DNA of 42,907 nucleotides, from contig CAYWTS010000017.1 of NCBI GenBank assembly GCA_964461265.1, forward strand, positions 1 to 42,907, written 5' to 3'. The position numbers and the translations under genes were made by a program. The stretch comes from CAYWTS01 sp964461265 (GTDB lineage: Bacteria > Bacteroidota > Ignavibacteria > Tepidaquicellales > OLB5). Shown one piece after another: positions 1 to 7,176 of the stretch; the first letter of the stretch is position 1; every line of letters begins with the position of its first letter. Under the pieces are notes generated by a model. That model was not told the DNA's origin. It saw only the letters and a program-made list of their open reading frames with translations, and made no database searches.

Positions 1-93
1 TTTCATTATTTTGAGTATTTCCACTTATTTTATCCTCCCTTGAAACATATTATATTTGACCTGTGTTTAACTATTAAATAAAACTTTAAAGCC
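1..93 (+). promoter_or_regulatory. Repeated promoter segment, copy 1
   Basis: This is the first of three near-identical ~90-bp segments (the others start at 776 and 1984). It ends at the start codon of the lipoprotein gene at 94. It contains TATATTTG (51-58), a match to the Bacteroidetes -7 element TAnnTTTG, immediately overlapping TTGACC (55-60). TTGACC could alternatively act as a sigma70-like -35 element for an AT-rich -10 region near 79-84. No clear -33 TTG is present. Conservation through non-coding DNA right up to the start codon argues for a duplicated promoter and leader. It sits at the window edge, so its left border is unknown. Confidence 0.55.
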
Positions 94-312
94 ATGAAAA
101 CAATATTAGTCCTCTTTTGTCTTATATGTTTTTCTATCTTATCTCTTACTGCTTGTTCTAATAAAGCAAAACAATCAATATTAACATATTCTAAAAATAA
201 TAATTCTGTTATAATTACGCATTCATGGAAATATATTCATATGTCTAAAACCGATTCAACCCTTGTTTATGTTTGTGAAGATAACCGGTATCCTGGCATT
301 ATAATTTATTAA
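94..312 (+). CDS. small predicted lipoprotein
   Basis: This is a 72-residue protein. Its N-terminus is a lipoprotein signal: a charged MK start, a hydrophobic stretch, and a lipobox LTAC with Cys at about residue 21, followed by SNKAK. The mature part is only about 50 residues and matches no family I recognise. The ATG directly follows repeated promoter copy 1. The 3' end overlaps by 14 bp the convergent minus-strand gene that ends at 299. It shares the CSN mature N-terminus with the lipoproteins at 2120 and 2703, so it may belong to the same small set of surface proteins. The signal peptide and promoter make it likely real, but its role is unknown. Confidence 0.55.
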   Translation: MKTILVLFCLICFSILSLTACSNKAKQSILTYSKNNNSVIITHSWKYIHMSKTDSTLVYVCEDNRYPGIIIY

Positions 313-550
313 AATAATTTAAAGGTCCAAACTTTATAGATTTTATCATCTTTTTTATTTTCATCTTCCTTTCCAATTCTGCTTGTCGCTGCTCATACTC
401 TTTTAAATTTTTATCTTGCTGTATTGTACTCTCATCTATGCCGGGTGTTTCACCATTGTATGCTGAATTGCTTAAACTTATTTTATAATCCAAACCTGAA
501 TTATTTATTAAATTACCTTTATCATCCCATGTCCTCGTTATCCCTGTCAC
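299..550 (-). CDS. small hypothetical protein, phage-like island
   Basis: This is an 83-residue soluble protein without a signal peptide. The N-terminal half is polar, with WDDKGN and DYKISL stretches. The C-terminal half (about 45-75) is strongly charged (EYEQRQAELERKMKIKK) and probably helical or coiled coil. It overlaps the preceding minus-strand gene (522-725) by 29 bp in another frame, which suggests translational coupling. The small overlapping genes and the helical composition resemble virion-associated or accessory phage genes, but no family is recognised. The function is unknown. Confidence 0.4.
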   Translation of the reverse strand: MTGITRTWDDKGNLINNSGLDYKISLSNSAYNGETPGIDESTIQQDKNLKEYEQRQAELERKMKIKKMIKSIKFGPLNYFNKL

Positions 551-725
551 TCTGTTTCTTCTCCTCCTGTGCTAACTGACGCTCACGCTCCATTTGCTTC
601 AGCATGGCTTCTATCTGCTGTCTCTTTAAACGGTTACGCTTCTCTTCTTCGCTTTCACCGAACATGTTAAGTAAACCGCCTGCTAAAGAACCTATCCCTG
701 CAGCCGCTAAAAATGGTAATGCCAT
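522..725 (-). CDS. small protein: hydrophobic N-terminus plus coiled coil
   Basis: This is a 67-residue protein. Residues 1-22 (MALPFLAAAGIGSLAGGLLN) are a glycine/alanine-rich hydrophobic segment. From residue 24 onward the protein is highly charged (SEEEKRNRLKRQQIEAM...), which predicts a long alpha-helix or coiled coil. This two-part build is common in small phage virion or DNA-ejection proteins, although no specific family is recognised. The start lies about 50 bp from repeated promoter copy 2, divergent from the plus-strand gene at 869. It overlaps the next minus-strand gene. The phage-like reading is inference only. Confidence 0.45.
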   Translation of the reverse strand: MALPFLAAAGIGSLAGGLLNMFGESEEEKRNRLKRQQIEAMLKQMERERQLAQEEKKQSDRDNEDMG

Positions 726-775
726 ATTTTACCTCACTTTCTATACCCCTGAAAGCGGGTATCTGTTTTTGATAA

Positions 776-868
776 TTTCATTATTTTGAGTATTTCCACT
801 TATTTTATTCCCCCTTGAAACATATTATATTTGACCTGTGTATAACTATTAAATAAAACTTTACTGCC
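776..868 (+). promoter_or_regulatory. Repeated promoter segment, copy 2
   Basis: This is the second copy of the ~90-bp segment and is almost identical to copy 1 over its whole length. It includes TATATTTG (826-833) and the conserved run that ends GCC-ATG at the start of the gene at 869. It lies between the divergent gene starting at 725 and the plus-strand gene at 869. Differences from copy 1 are a few substitutions only, which points to recent duplication or gene conversion. Confidence 0.55.
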
Positions 869-1168
869 ATGAAAAAAATTATAATTTCTCTATTTCTCTT
901 ATTCTTTTTGTCGTTTAATCAAACATTGTCCTCTCCTAAGCTTGTAAAATGCAACGACGGTTTCTATCGTTACGGAGTCAATCCCAATGACTATCCAAGG
1001 TTTTCAGATATCACTCTGTTGTCCGCTCAGCAAGCTGTCCCGTCAGTAACTTATAAAAAGAACATCCCCGGCAAATTCTCCGCCTATGCTGTTATCGATT
1101 ATCAGAAGTTAATCATTGAGCTTATGGACCAATCACTATTAAAAAAAATGTATTATAACTCCTATTGA
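869..1168 (+). CDS. small predicted secreted protein
   Basis: This is a 99-residue protein with a clear N-terminal signal peptide (MKKIIISLFLLFFLSFNQTLS). A mature part of about 78 residues follows, with several Tyr, Asn and Ser residues (YRYGVNPNDYPRF). There is no lipobox. It is not recognised as any family. Its ATG sits exactly at the end of repeated promoter copy 2, as the lipoprotein at 94 does with copy 1. The last 7 bp overlap the end of the convergent minus-strand gene 1162-1935. It is probably an accessory exported protein of the island. Confidence 0.5.
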   Translation: MKKIIISLFLLFFLSFNQTLSSPKLVKCNDGFYRYGVNPNDYPRFSDITLLSAQQAVPSVTYKKNIPGKFSAYAVIDYQKLIIELMDQSLLKKMYYNSY

Positions 1169-1935
1169 TACGGCTCCTCGTATAAAAATTCGTTCTGATA
1201 ACTGCTGTAATTAGGCTTCGGCTTAACTTTCTCTTTCTTATTCTGTACATTCTGCATTATTTTGGTTATATATTGATACATCGATTCTTCTTTTGGTAAA
1301 TTCATAATATCAATTATATTTCTTTCCTCCGGTGACTTAATTACATTTTCCCATTGTGGTGTATTTTCATATACCTTTATGCCTTCCCAATTCCATTTTT
1401 TCCTGACTCCAGTCTTATCATATAAATTTATAAAAGTGGGGTCAAGTGTATAGTCATAATTAGTTAATTTGTTCGACAAATTTAAATCAGTAGAACTCGG
1501 TTCTTTGTCAATAGGATGAACGTGTATTCCTGTTCCGCCAAATGTTTTTAATTCACCCGCATTATCATAATATAACGGTGTCTTTCCGCCTATACCCCTG
1601 TTCACTTCTTCCTCAGTCGGTTCTTCACCTGTTATTATAGGCTGTATGGGTTGATAGGGGTTAATATTTAATCCTACCTCTTTATGTATCTTGAAAGGTT
1701 CAAATGGAATATTATACTCCGGCATTTGTAGCATTTCGTTTCTAATATTCTGTAATATCTTCAATGTCCCTAAAGGTATATTATTTTCAATATTACCCTG
1801 AATTAAAGGTAATAAGTCATTGTAATTGTAATTCAAAGGTTTATAATCTTCTATATTACCATCTCCATCACCCCCTGCTCCAGGGCGTTTCCTGTTTAAT
1901 AACATCTGCATTATTTGTTCTATTGGTAAACTCAT
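1162..1935 (-). CDS. hypothetical protein of the phage-like island
   Basis: This is a 257-residue protein, without signal peptide or membrane segments. The N-terminus (IEQIMQMLLNRKRPGAGGDGDGN) has a short helix followed by a Gly/Asp linker. The middle is rich in Asn, Pro and Tyr, and contains GGTGIHVHP around residue 130. The C-terminus (from about 215) is helical and lysine-rich. The composition resembles a structural or virion-associated protein, but I recognise no domain. Its start faces repeated promoter copy 3 across a ~50-bp gap. Together with the genes at 299 and 522 it forms the minus-strand half of the island. Confidence 0.5.
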   Translation of the reverse strand: MSLPIEQIMQMLLNRKRPGAGGDGDGNIEDYKPLNYNYNDLLPLIQGNIENNIPLGTLKILQNIRNEMLQMPEYNIPFEPFKIHKEVGLNINPYQPIQPIITGEEPTEEEVNRGIGGKTPLYYDNAGELKTFGGTGIHVHPIDKEPSSTDLNLSNKLTNYDYTLDPTFINLYDKTGVRKKWNWEGIKVYENTPQWENVIKSPEERNIIDIMNLPKEESMYQYITKIMQNVQNKKEKVKPKPNYSSYQNEFLYEEPYQ

Positions 1936-1983
1936 TTTACTTTTCTCCCTTGCCTGCCCCGATTACTCGCGGGTTAAATTCCC

Positions 1984-2072
1984 TTTTGAGTATTTCCACC
2001 TGTTTTATTCCCCCCTTCAAACATATTATATTTGACCTGTTTTTAACTATTATATAAAACTCTATTGCCATT
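1984..2072 (+). promoter_or_regulatory. Repeated promoter segment, copy 3 (diverged at its 3' end)
   Basis: This third copy keeps the core through TATATTTGACCTGT and the AT-rich run after it. Where copies 1 and 2 have GCC-ATG it has GCC-ATT, so the original start codon is lost. The next plus-strand gene begins about 50 bp further on, at 2120. The copy therefore still lies upstream of a lipoprotein gene, but it has either been re-used with a longer leader or has lost its first partner gene. Confidence 0.5.
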
Positions 2073-2119
2073 ACTTTTTTATGCTGTTATTTTTACTATA
2101 AACTGACTGGAGTAAAATC

Positions 2120-2521
2120 ATGAAATCAACATTTGTTTGTCTTATTTGCATTGCTTGCCTTATCTCATGTTCTAATGATTCTTCCACTTCACCCGGTAAC
2201 CCCAATCCGTCTGCCCCTGAAGATTCAACCGTCCGGCTTATTTCTCCTCCTAATGATACTATGTTTAACAACTTCAATAGTGGTGATTCCACCGTTACCT
2301 ACATCTGGCATAAAACTGCTAATGCTTCTATGTATGAATTACAGGTTGCTGATGATTCTACGTTTACTTATCCTGATATTCATTATTTAACAGATACAAC
2401 ATTTATACAAAAATTCACTCTTCCTTTACAAACACCGTATACAGCTTATTGGCGTGTTCGTATTCAACCGCAGTATTATCTTCTTTGGTCTGAAGTATGG
2501 CATTATACCATTCAGCCTTAA
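2120..2521 (+). CDS. lipoprotein with fibronectin-III-like domain, paralog A
   Basis: This 133-residue lipoprotein has the signal MKSTFVCLICIACLISC, with the lipobox Cys at 17. A Ser/Pro/Asn linker (SSTSPGNPNPSAPEDS) follows. The single mature domain (about 40-133) has a beta-sandwich look: LISPPNDTMF, YIWHKTANASMYELQV, TAYWRVRI and WSEVWHY. This pattern of W, alternating hydrophobics and a YWRVR strand is typical of FnIII-like modules in surface proteins of this bacterial group. It is a close paralog of the gene at 2703; the first ~100 bp after the lipobox are almost identical between them. The likely role is at the cell surface, in binding or adhesion. The substrate is unknown. Confidence 0.6.
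   Translation: MKSTFVCLICIACLISCSNDSSTSPGNPNPSAPEDSTVRLISPPNDTMFNNFNSGDSTVTYIWHKTANASMYELQVADDSTFTYPDIHYLTDTTFIQKFTLPLQTPYTAYWRVRIQPQYYLLWSEVWHYTIQP
2165..2266 (+). repeat. Direct repeat shared with 2754-2855 (paralog linker region)
   Basis: About 102 bp covering the lipobox, the Ser/Pro linker and the first beta-strand of the lipoprotein gene at 2120 recur with few substitutions at 2754-2855 in the next lipoprotein gene. The remainder of the two genes is far more divergent. The 5' parts therefore look homogenised by recombination while the mature domains have diversified. Confidence 0.65.
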
Positions 2522-2526
2522 TAATT

Positions 2527-2700
2527 ATGTTTGTAAAATTTTTTAACCGTTTTCTCCGTTGGTTTATCGGTGTTCTTTTTCTTGTTTTAATCAACTTATT
2601 ATATCCTTTAGAAAAACTTGGTATTTTTTCTTCTATAGTTCCTTTAATAGTTTTTATGTTAATCTATAATTTTAAATTAAAAAAAACTAAATCTAAATAA
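2527..2700 (+). CDS. small two-helix membrane protein
   Basis: This is a 57-residue protein starting at the ATG at 2527. An upstream start at 2497 would overlap the lipoprotein gene and is less likely. A basic N-terminus (MFVKFFNRFLRW) is followed by two hydrophobic segments, about 13-28 (IGVLFLVLINLL) and 35-50 (IFSSIVPLIVFMLI), and a lysine-rich tail. It sits 5 bp after one lipoprotein gene and 2 bp before the next, so the three are probably co-transcribed. The function is unknown. Its short length makes the call moderate, but the tight packing supports it. Confidence 0.45.
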   Translation: MFVKFFNRFLRWFIGVLFLVLINLLYPLEKLGIFSSIVPLIVFMLIYNFKLKKTKSK

Positions 2701-2702
2701 TC

Positions 2703-3101
2703 ATGCAAACCTCTAAACTTCTTATCTTCTTATTCCTTATGTTTTTTGCTCTTTCATGTTCTAATGATTCTACCACTTCACCCGGTAACCCCAATCCGTC
2801 TGCCCCTGAAGATTCAACCGTTAAACTTATTTCTCCTCCAAATGATACTGTGTTCGTATTAGTCGATTCTATTAACATTATATTCAAATGGTTCAAGACT
2901 GCTAATGCTTCAGTTTATCATTTACAGTTTTCAGGTGATTCTGCATTTTCTTATTATCCTGATAATTATTATACAAATGATACTGTTTTTACTAAAAAGT
3001 TTAATGCACCTCAAGCATTTCCCACATACTGGCGTGTCCGTATATTTAATCCCATAGCATATCCTATATGGTCTAATGTCTGGCATTTCCGTTTTCAGTA
3101 A
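2703..3101 (+). CDS. lipoprotein with fibronectin-III-like domain, paralog B
   Basis: This 132-residue lipoprotein is built like the one at 2120. It has signal MQTSKLLIFLFLMFFALSC with the lipobox Cys at about 19, a nearly identical SNDSTTSPGNPNPS linker, and one beta-sandwich-like domain (FKWFKTANASVYHLQF, TYWRVRIF, WSNVWHF). The conserved W, Y-L-Q and YWRVR positions mark it as FnIII-like. The mature domain differs at most non-core positions from paralog A, whereas the linker DNA is almost unchanged. It is the last gene of the island before the core gene mtaB. Confidence 0.6.
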   Translation: MQTSKLLIFLFLMFFALSCSNDSTTSPGNPNPSAPEDSTVKLISPPNDTVFVLVDSINIIFKWFKTANASVYHLQFSGDSAFSYYPDNYYTNDTVFTKKFNAPQAFPTYWRVRIFNPIAYPIWSNVWHFRFQ

Positions 3102-3180
3102 TTATCATGTAAAACATTATACCATTATCCCATAATGCATTTATTTCTTTTCCTCGTTCTTCTTTGCTATTGCTGCTGCT

Positions 3181-3309
3181 TCAATTTCCCCGCTCAACAA
3201 GAATTGTATCTCCGTTCACCGAAACATTTATAGCAAGCTGTATGGTTGTATAATTGCCGGGGACATTGATAATGTTTGCAGTACCGGTTAGTGTGACAAT
3301 TAATACTGA
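3181..3309 (-). pseudogene. remnant of a secreted parallel beta-helix protein
   Basis: In a 309-bp stretch without an intact gene, the minus strand encodes a 42-codon fragment bounded by stops on both sides. It reads IINVPGNYTTIQLAINVSV and continues with NGDTILVERGN. The pattern VPGxYxTIQxAIN-xxxGDTILVxxG is the hallmark of the first coil of many secreted pectate-lyase-like right-handed beta-helix proteins, whose genes are usually over 1 kb. Here no start codon, signal peptide or further coils remain. I read it as a decayed gene fragment at the junction between the accessory island and core genes. The rest of 3102-3410 shows nothing else I can support. Confidence 0.5.
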
Positions 3310-3410
3310 TTAGAAGACAAAATTGTGAGAAATACAGAAACTTCCGGTTGCCAAAGTGATAAATATTTACTCTACCATTCAGACTAATAAATGCTTAACT
3401 TAGCAACCAG

Positions 3411-4730
3411 ATGAAGACCGTGTCTTTACATACATTAGGCTGCAAACTGAATTATTCAGAGACTTCAACTTTGATGGAGAAGTTTCGTGCTCGTGGCTAT
3501 AAAACAAGTGAATTTGGCGAAAAATGCGATATTTTTGTGTTAAATACCTGCACAGTTACCGAAAATGCCGACCGTGAATGCAGGCAGATAATCAGAAGTG
3601 TCCTTGGAAGCAATCCCGACACATACATAGTAGTAACAGGATGTTATGCACAGCTCCAGCCGGATGAGATTGTATCTATTAAAGGTGTAGACCTCGTATT
3701 GGGGACAGGTGAGAAGTTTAAATTGTTCGATTATGTTGACGGATTCGAGAAGAAAAGTTATTCCTGCGTTTTCACTTCACCTGTAAGCGAGCATACAGAT
3801 TTTGAATATGCCTATTCATCGGATGCCGATTCAAGAACAAGGGCTTTCCTGAAAATACAGGACGGCTGTGATTATAACTGCTCATTCTGCACTATACCGC
3901 TCGCAAGAGGCAGGTCAAGAAGCCTTGCACCCGATAAGGTAATTGAAAATGCAAAAAAACTTATCGATTCCGGTTACAAAGAAATTGTTCTTACAGGTGT
4001 GAATACAGGTGATTACCTTTATCCGGCTCCAAACACAAGTTTCAAATCCGATTTTCATTTAATTGATGTGTTAAAAGAGCTTGATAAACTCAGTATTCCG
4101 AGAGTAAGAATAAGCTCAATTGAATCTAACCTGCTTAATGATGATATAATACAGCTGGTGAAATCATCATCAAGGATATGCAAGCATTTTCATATTCCCT
4201 TGCAAAGCGGTGATGCAACCGTCTTGAAACGAATGAGAAGAAGGTATACTGTTGAACAGTACCGCGCCTTAATTGAGAAAATTAACAAAGAAATTCCACA
4301 TGCAGGAATCGGAGTTGATGTGATTGTCGGCTTCCCGGGTGAAACGGAAAGCAGCTTTGAAAACACTGCGGAATTCATTAATTCATTAAACGTGAGTTAT
4401 CTGCACGTATTCACCTATTCCGAAAGGCGTGATACTCATGCAGTAAGTTTGCCGGGCAGGGTTGATATGAAAGAACGTAAAAGACGAAGCAGGATACTGC
4501 GTGAAATTTCCGTTAAAAAGAAACTGAACTTTTATACAAGGAACAGGGGAATACAGCACAATGTTTTATTTGAAACACTTCAGGAAGACGGTTCAATAAA
4601 CGGTTTCACCGGAAATTATATAAAAGTTAAGGCAAAAGGTTCAAAGCAAACCGAAAACAGCATAAAAAAGGTAATGATAACAAGTATAGGGGATATTAAT
4701 TTTGCGGAAGGGGAAATACTCGGGGACTAA
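3411..4730 (+). CDS. mtaB: tRNA (N6-threonylcarbamoyladenosine37-C2) methylthiotransferase MtaB
   Basis: This 439-residue radical-SAM methylthiotransferase adds a methylthio group to t6A at tRNA position 37. The N-terminal UPF0004 domain has its three cluster cysteines at C11 (LGCKLNYSE), C47 (NTCTVT) and C78 (GCYAQ). The radical-SAM CxxxCxxC is C153-C157-C160 (DGCDYNCSFC). It is followed by IPLARGRSRS, which favours MtaB over MiaB or RimO. A short TRAM-like domain ends the protein (about 375-439). The length is normal for the family. Its stop overlaps the start of sixA by one base (TAATG), indicating an operon. Confidence 0.92.
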   Translation: MKTVSLHTLGCKLNYSETSTLMEKFRARGYKTSEFGEKCDIFVLNTCTVTENADRECRQIIRSVLGSNPDTYIVVTGCYAQLQPDEIVSIKGVDLVLGTGEKFKLFDYVDGFEKKSYSCVFTSPVSEHTDFEYAYSSDADSRTRAFLKIQDGCDYNCSFCTIPLARGRSRSLAPDKVIENAKKLIDSGYKEIVLTGVNTGDYLYPAPNTSFKSDFHLIDVLKELDKLSIPRVRISSIESNLLNDDIIQLVKSSSRICKHFHIPLQSGDATVLKRMRRRYTVEQYRALIEKINKEIPHAGIGVDVIVGFPGETESSFENTAEFINSLNVSYLHVFTYSERRDTHAVSLPGRVDMKERKRRSRILREISVKKKLNFYTRNRGIQHNVLFETLQEDGSINGFTGNYIKVKAKGSKQTENSIKKVMITSIGDINFAEGEILGD

Positions 4731-5230
4731 TGGAGATTTATCTAATCAGGCATAGCGAAGCGGTTGAGCTGAACAGCGATATAGTTGACGACAGCTTTCG
4801 TTACCTTTCCTATAACGGCAGGCAAAAGACTGTTGAAGTAGCTTCTAAGCTAAAAGAAATAAATGTTTATTTCGACTGCATATTGACAAGTCCGGTCGTT
4901 CGTGCAGTTCAAACCGCAGAGATAATTTCAAGTATAATTGGACATAAAGGGGAATTCATGACAGCGATAGAATTGATGGGAGGTAATTCATTTACACGCT
5001 TCATGCAGCTGATAAACAGAAATTCCCGCTTCGAAAAGATTGCATGCATAGGGCATGCTCCCGATGTAAATAATTACGCTTTGGGTGTGATTGGCCACGA
5101 AGGGTATAAAGAGCTGAAGATAAACTTTAAGAACACAAGTGTTTGCAAAGTAAATTATGAAATCACCACCCAAACAGGCCGGTTTGAATGGTTTCTTAAG
5201 TCAGATACTATGGAGTTTGTAAGAGGTTAA
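4730..5230 (+). CDS. sixA: SixA-type phosphohistidine phosphatase (histidine phosphatase family)
   Basis: This 166-residue protein of the histidine phosphatase superfamily has the catalytic RHSE motif at residues 7-10 (YLIRHSEA) and the second catalytic His in CIGHAPD at about residue 109. The short length fits SixA, which removes phosphate from phosphohistidines. The exact target here is not known. Translation is probably coupled to mtaB through the overlapping TAATG. The gene is convergent with the M50 protease gene: the palindrome TTAA at 5227-5230 supplies the stop codon of both genes. Confidence 0.8.
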   Translation: MEIYLIRHSEAVELNSDIVDDSFRYLSYNGRQKTVEVASKLKEINVYFDCILTSPVVRAVQTAEIISSIIGHKGEFMTAIELMGGNSFTRFMQLINRNSRFEKIACIGHAPDVNNYALGVIGHEGYKELKINFKNTSVCKVNYEITTQTGRFEWFLKSDTMEFVRG

Positions 5231-6231
5231 AAATTATTAAAAGGCACCGGTGTAAAAGAAGATATAAACATGAAAAGTGCAAATACCCCCCATAATTTTC
5301 TTTTAGTATCCATGGGCTCAGGATCGTAAACAGGCGGATGGTCGATTTTAATTACAAAGAAAATCAGTATTGCCCAAATCAGCCAGTTAAATAGTCCATA
5401 ACCGGAAAGCCTTTCAAACCCGGGTAACGGAAATATCCCGATTAATCCCACCACACCCATGGCAAGAACCAGTCCGAAGAATATACGTGCAACTATCCTG
5501 TGCTTATTACCAAGCAATGCATAAGTTATGTGCCCGCCATCGAGCTGCCCGACCGGCAGTAAATTCAGGGCTGTAATCAGCAACCCGAACCAGCCTACGC
5601 ACAAAAAGGGATAATGGTACATCTCGTTCATCGGCGGGAGGAATACATCCGGCGATGAAGTCAGCAGTTCACCAAGCAGCCAGTATAACAATGTGGGTCC
5701 GAATGAAAAGCCGCTTGTTGGAACGCCTGTCATCTGGTATTCAGGATGAATGGTGTAAATATACTCGAACGGAGGAAGGTGTGTCATTCCGTAAATAAGT
5801 ATTGCTGCCGAAACAATAAACCCAGCAACAGGACCTGCAATACCGATATCAAACAGTGCTTTGCGGGTTTTTGAAGGTGAACGCATACGTATTACCGCCC
5901 CCATTGTTCCGAAGGGATTCAGGAAAAAAAACGGGAACGGAATGTAATATGGAAGCGTTACTTCGACTTTGTGTATTCTTGCTGCAAAGTAATGCCCGAA
6001 CTCGTGGCATGTTAGTACAAACAGTATGAGAATTGAATAAGTTAATCCGAACCTAAAATTTTCAAGGTCATAAGGATCAATATTCAGCCATGCAACACCT
6101 GCGAGAGTGGTTGAAAAAAATGTCAATATAAAGAGCAGAATGTTCGTTGTAACACTGAAACGGAACTTTTTCCCGGGTACTTCCCGGACGGGTGTTTCTT
6201 GTTGGTAAGTATATGGATTTATTTCAGTCAA
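5227..6231 (-). CDS. M50 family (site-2 protease type) membrane metalloprotease
   Basis: This 334-residue integral membrane protein has the zinc motif HEFGH at residues 76-80, inside a transmembrane segment, and the second M50 motif LNLLPVGQLDGGH ending at about residue 234, which supplies the third zinc ligand. About six to seven hydrophobic segments are visible. The N-terminal region is cytosolic and polar. There is no PDZ domain, so it is not an RseP/RasP-type enzyme but resembles the simpler S2P-like proteases of Bacteroidetes and plants (EGY-like). The likely role is intramembrane cleavage of a signalling or other membrane protein. Substrate unknown. Convergent with sixA and sharing its stop palindrome. 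Confidence 0.85.
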   Translation of the reverse strand: MTEINPYTYQQETPVREVPGKKFRFSVTTNILLFILTFFSTTLAGVAWLNIDPYDLENFRFGLTYSILILFVLTCHEFGHYFAARIHKVEVTLPYYIPFPFFFLNPFGTMGAVIRMRSPSKTRKALFDIGIAGPVAGFIVSAAILIYGMTHLPPFEYIYTIHPEYQMTGVPTSGFSFGPTLLYWLLGELLTSSPDVFLPPMNEMYHYPFLCVGWFGLLITALNLLPVGQLDGGHITYALLGNKHRIVARIFFGLVLAMGVVGLIGIFPLPGFERLSGYGLFNWLIWAILIFFVIKIDHPPVYDPEPMDTKRKLWGVFALFMFISSFTPVPFNNF

Positions 6232-6468
6232 TATTTATGCTTAAACACAAATTTATGCAGATGTTGAATATTATTAAAGGTAAATTTTTACACCAAAACA
6301 CTATTGTGCTTATGCCGCGACCAATTACCGAAGGCAACGTAAATAAAAAAAATGTGTGTCTTTTGAACAAATGCAGTCGTGGCTCTAATGAAGCGGGATT
6401 TTTTAGCCAGATTTATAGATTTTTTTAATGCTGAATTCAATATAATTTTATTAAATAATATTTTACTT

Positions 6469-6885
6469 ATGCCACAACAAACACTTGCCATTTTAAAACC
6501 CGATTGCCTTGAAAAAAGGCTTCATGGGAAAGTTATACAGCATATAATAGATGCCGGTTTCGAGATCAAAGCTATGAGGCTTTTGAGATTGACCGAAGAA
6601 TCGGCTAAAAAATTTTACGAAGTTCACAAAGAAAGACAGTTCTATATACCACTTGTAAAGTACATGACCTCAGGTCCCGTAATACCTATGTGCCTTGAAA
6701 AAGAGGATGCTGTTGCTGAGTTCAGGAAACTGATAGGTGCAACCGACCCCACCAAGGCTGAAGAGGGAACCATCCGCAGGCTGTATGCAGAATCAATAGA
6801 ACACAACATAGTCCATGGCTCCGACTCACCCGATAATGCACTTAAAGAAATTATGCATTTCTTTTCACCGCAGGATATAGTTTAA
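6469..6885 (+). CDS. ndk: nucleoside diphosphate kinase
   Basis: This 138-residue NDK transfers the gamma-phosphate of ATP to nucleoside diphosphates. The conserved opening TLAILKPD carries the nucleotide-binding Lys at residue 10. The catalytic histidine is H116 in NIVHGSDS, the family signature. I chose the ATG at 6469 because an upstream in-frame start at 6379 adds a low-complexity extension not found in NDKs. The length matches the usual 135-150 residues. It stands alone in its transcription unit; the 237 bp upstream are AT-rich, with no other feature recognised. Confidence 0.93.
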   Translation: MPQQTLAILKPDCLEKRLHGKVIQHIIDAGFEIKAMRLLRLTEESAKKFYEVHKERQFYIPLVKYMTSGPVIPMCLEKEDAVAEFRKLIGATDPTKAEEGTIRRLYAESIEHNIVHGSDSPDNALKEIMHFFSPQDIV

Positions 6886-6944
6886 TAAAAGCAGTAAAAT
6901 TTATTTAAACAGTTAAAAACTGTTAGAATGATGCATTTGATATA

Positions 6945-6972
6945 TTAACACCTCGCTTAAGCGAGGTGTTAA
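6945..6972. repeat. perfect 28-bp palindrome (REP-like)
   Basis: Arms TTAACACCTCGCTT and AAGCGAGGTGTTAA form a perfect inverted repeat about 60 bp after ndk. There is no long T-run after it, so a classical terminator is not certain. The CTTAAG centre resembles the CTTTAG/CTTAG centres of the other palindromes in this window, so it is probably one of the RAYT-type dispersed repeats. Confidence 0.55.
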
Positions 6973-7076
6973 TAAATAAAAAAACAAATTAATAACCTTT
7001 TCAACGGTTTTTTAAAAGGCTGCACTTGAACAATCAAAACCTAAGGCAAAACCAAATTTATTCAATTTTTACCGTA

Positions 7077-7107
7077 TTGCATGTTAATCAAAACCACCTT
7101 ATATTTG
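7077..7107 (+). promoter_or_regulatory. Bacteroidetes-type promoter of the Lrp-family gene
   Basis: TTG at 7077-7079 is followed, after exactly 20 nt, by TATATTTG at 7100-7107. This matches the -33 TTG / -7 TAnnTTTG consensus of primary sigma promoters in Bacteroidetes. The expected start, about 7 nt downstream, gives a leader of about 60 nt that contains the palindrome at 7123-7147. Confidence 0.6.
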
Positions 7108-7122
7108 CAGGTAATATTAATC

Positions 7123-7147
7123 AATAACCTTATTTACTAAGGTTATT
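7123..7147 (+). promoter_or_regulatory. 25-bp palindrome in the Lrp-gene leader; possible autoregulatory site or attenuator
   Basis: AATAACCTTA and TAAGGTTATT are perfect 10-bp arms around a 5-nt centre, followed by TTTTG. The palindrome lies just downstream of the predicted transcription start and 29 bp before the start codon. Lrp/AsnC regulators often bind palindromic AT-rich sites at their own promoter, which makes an operator the simplest reading. A weak RNA hairpin with terminator-like character cannot be excluded. Confidence 0.45.
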
Positions 7148-7176
7148 TTTGTTAATATCTTTAATTATTAAGGCAT

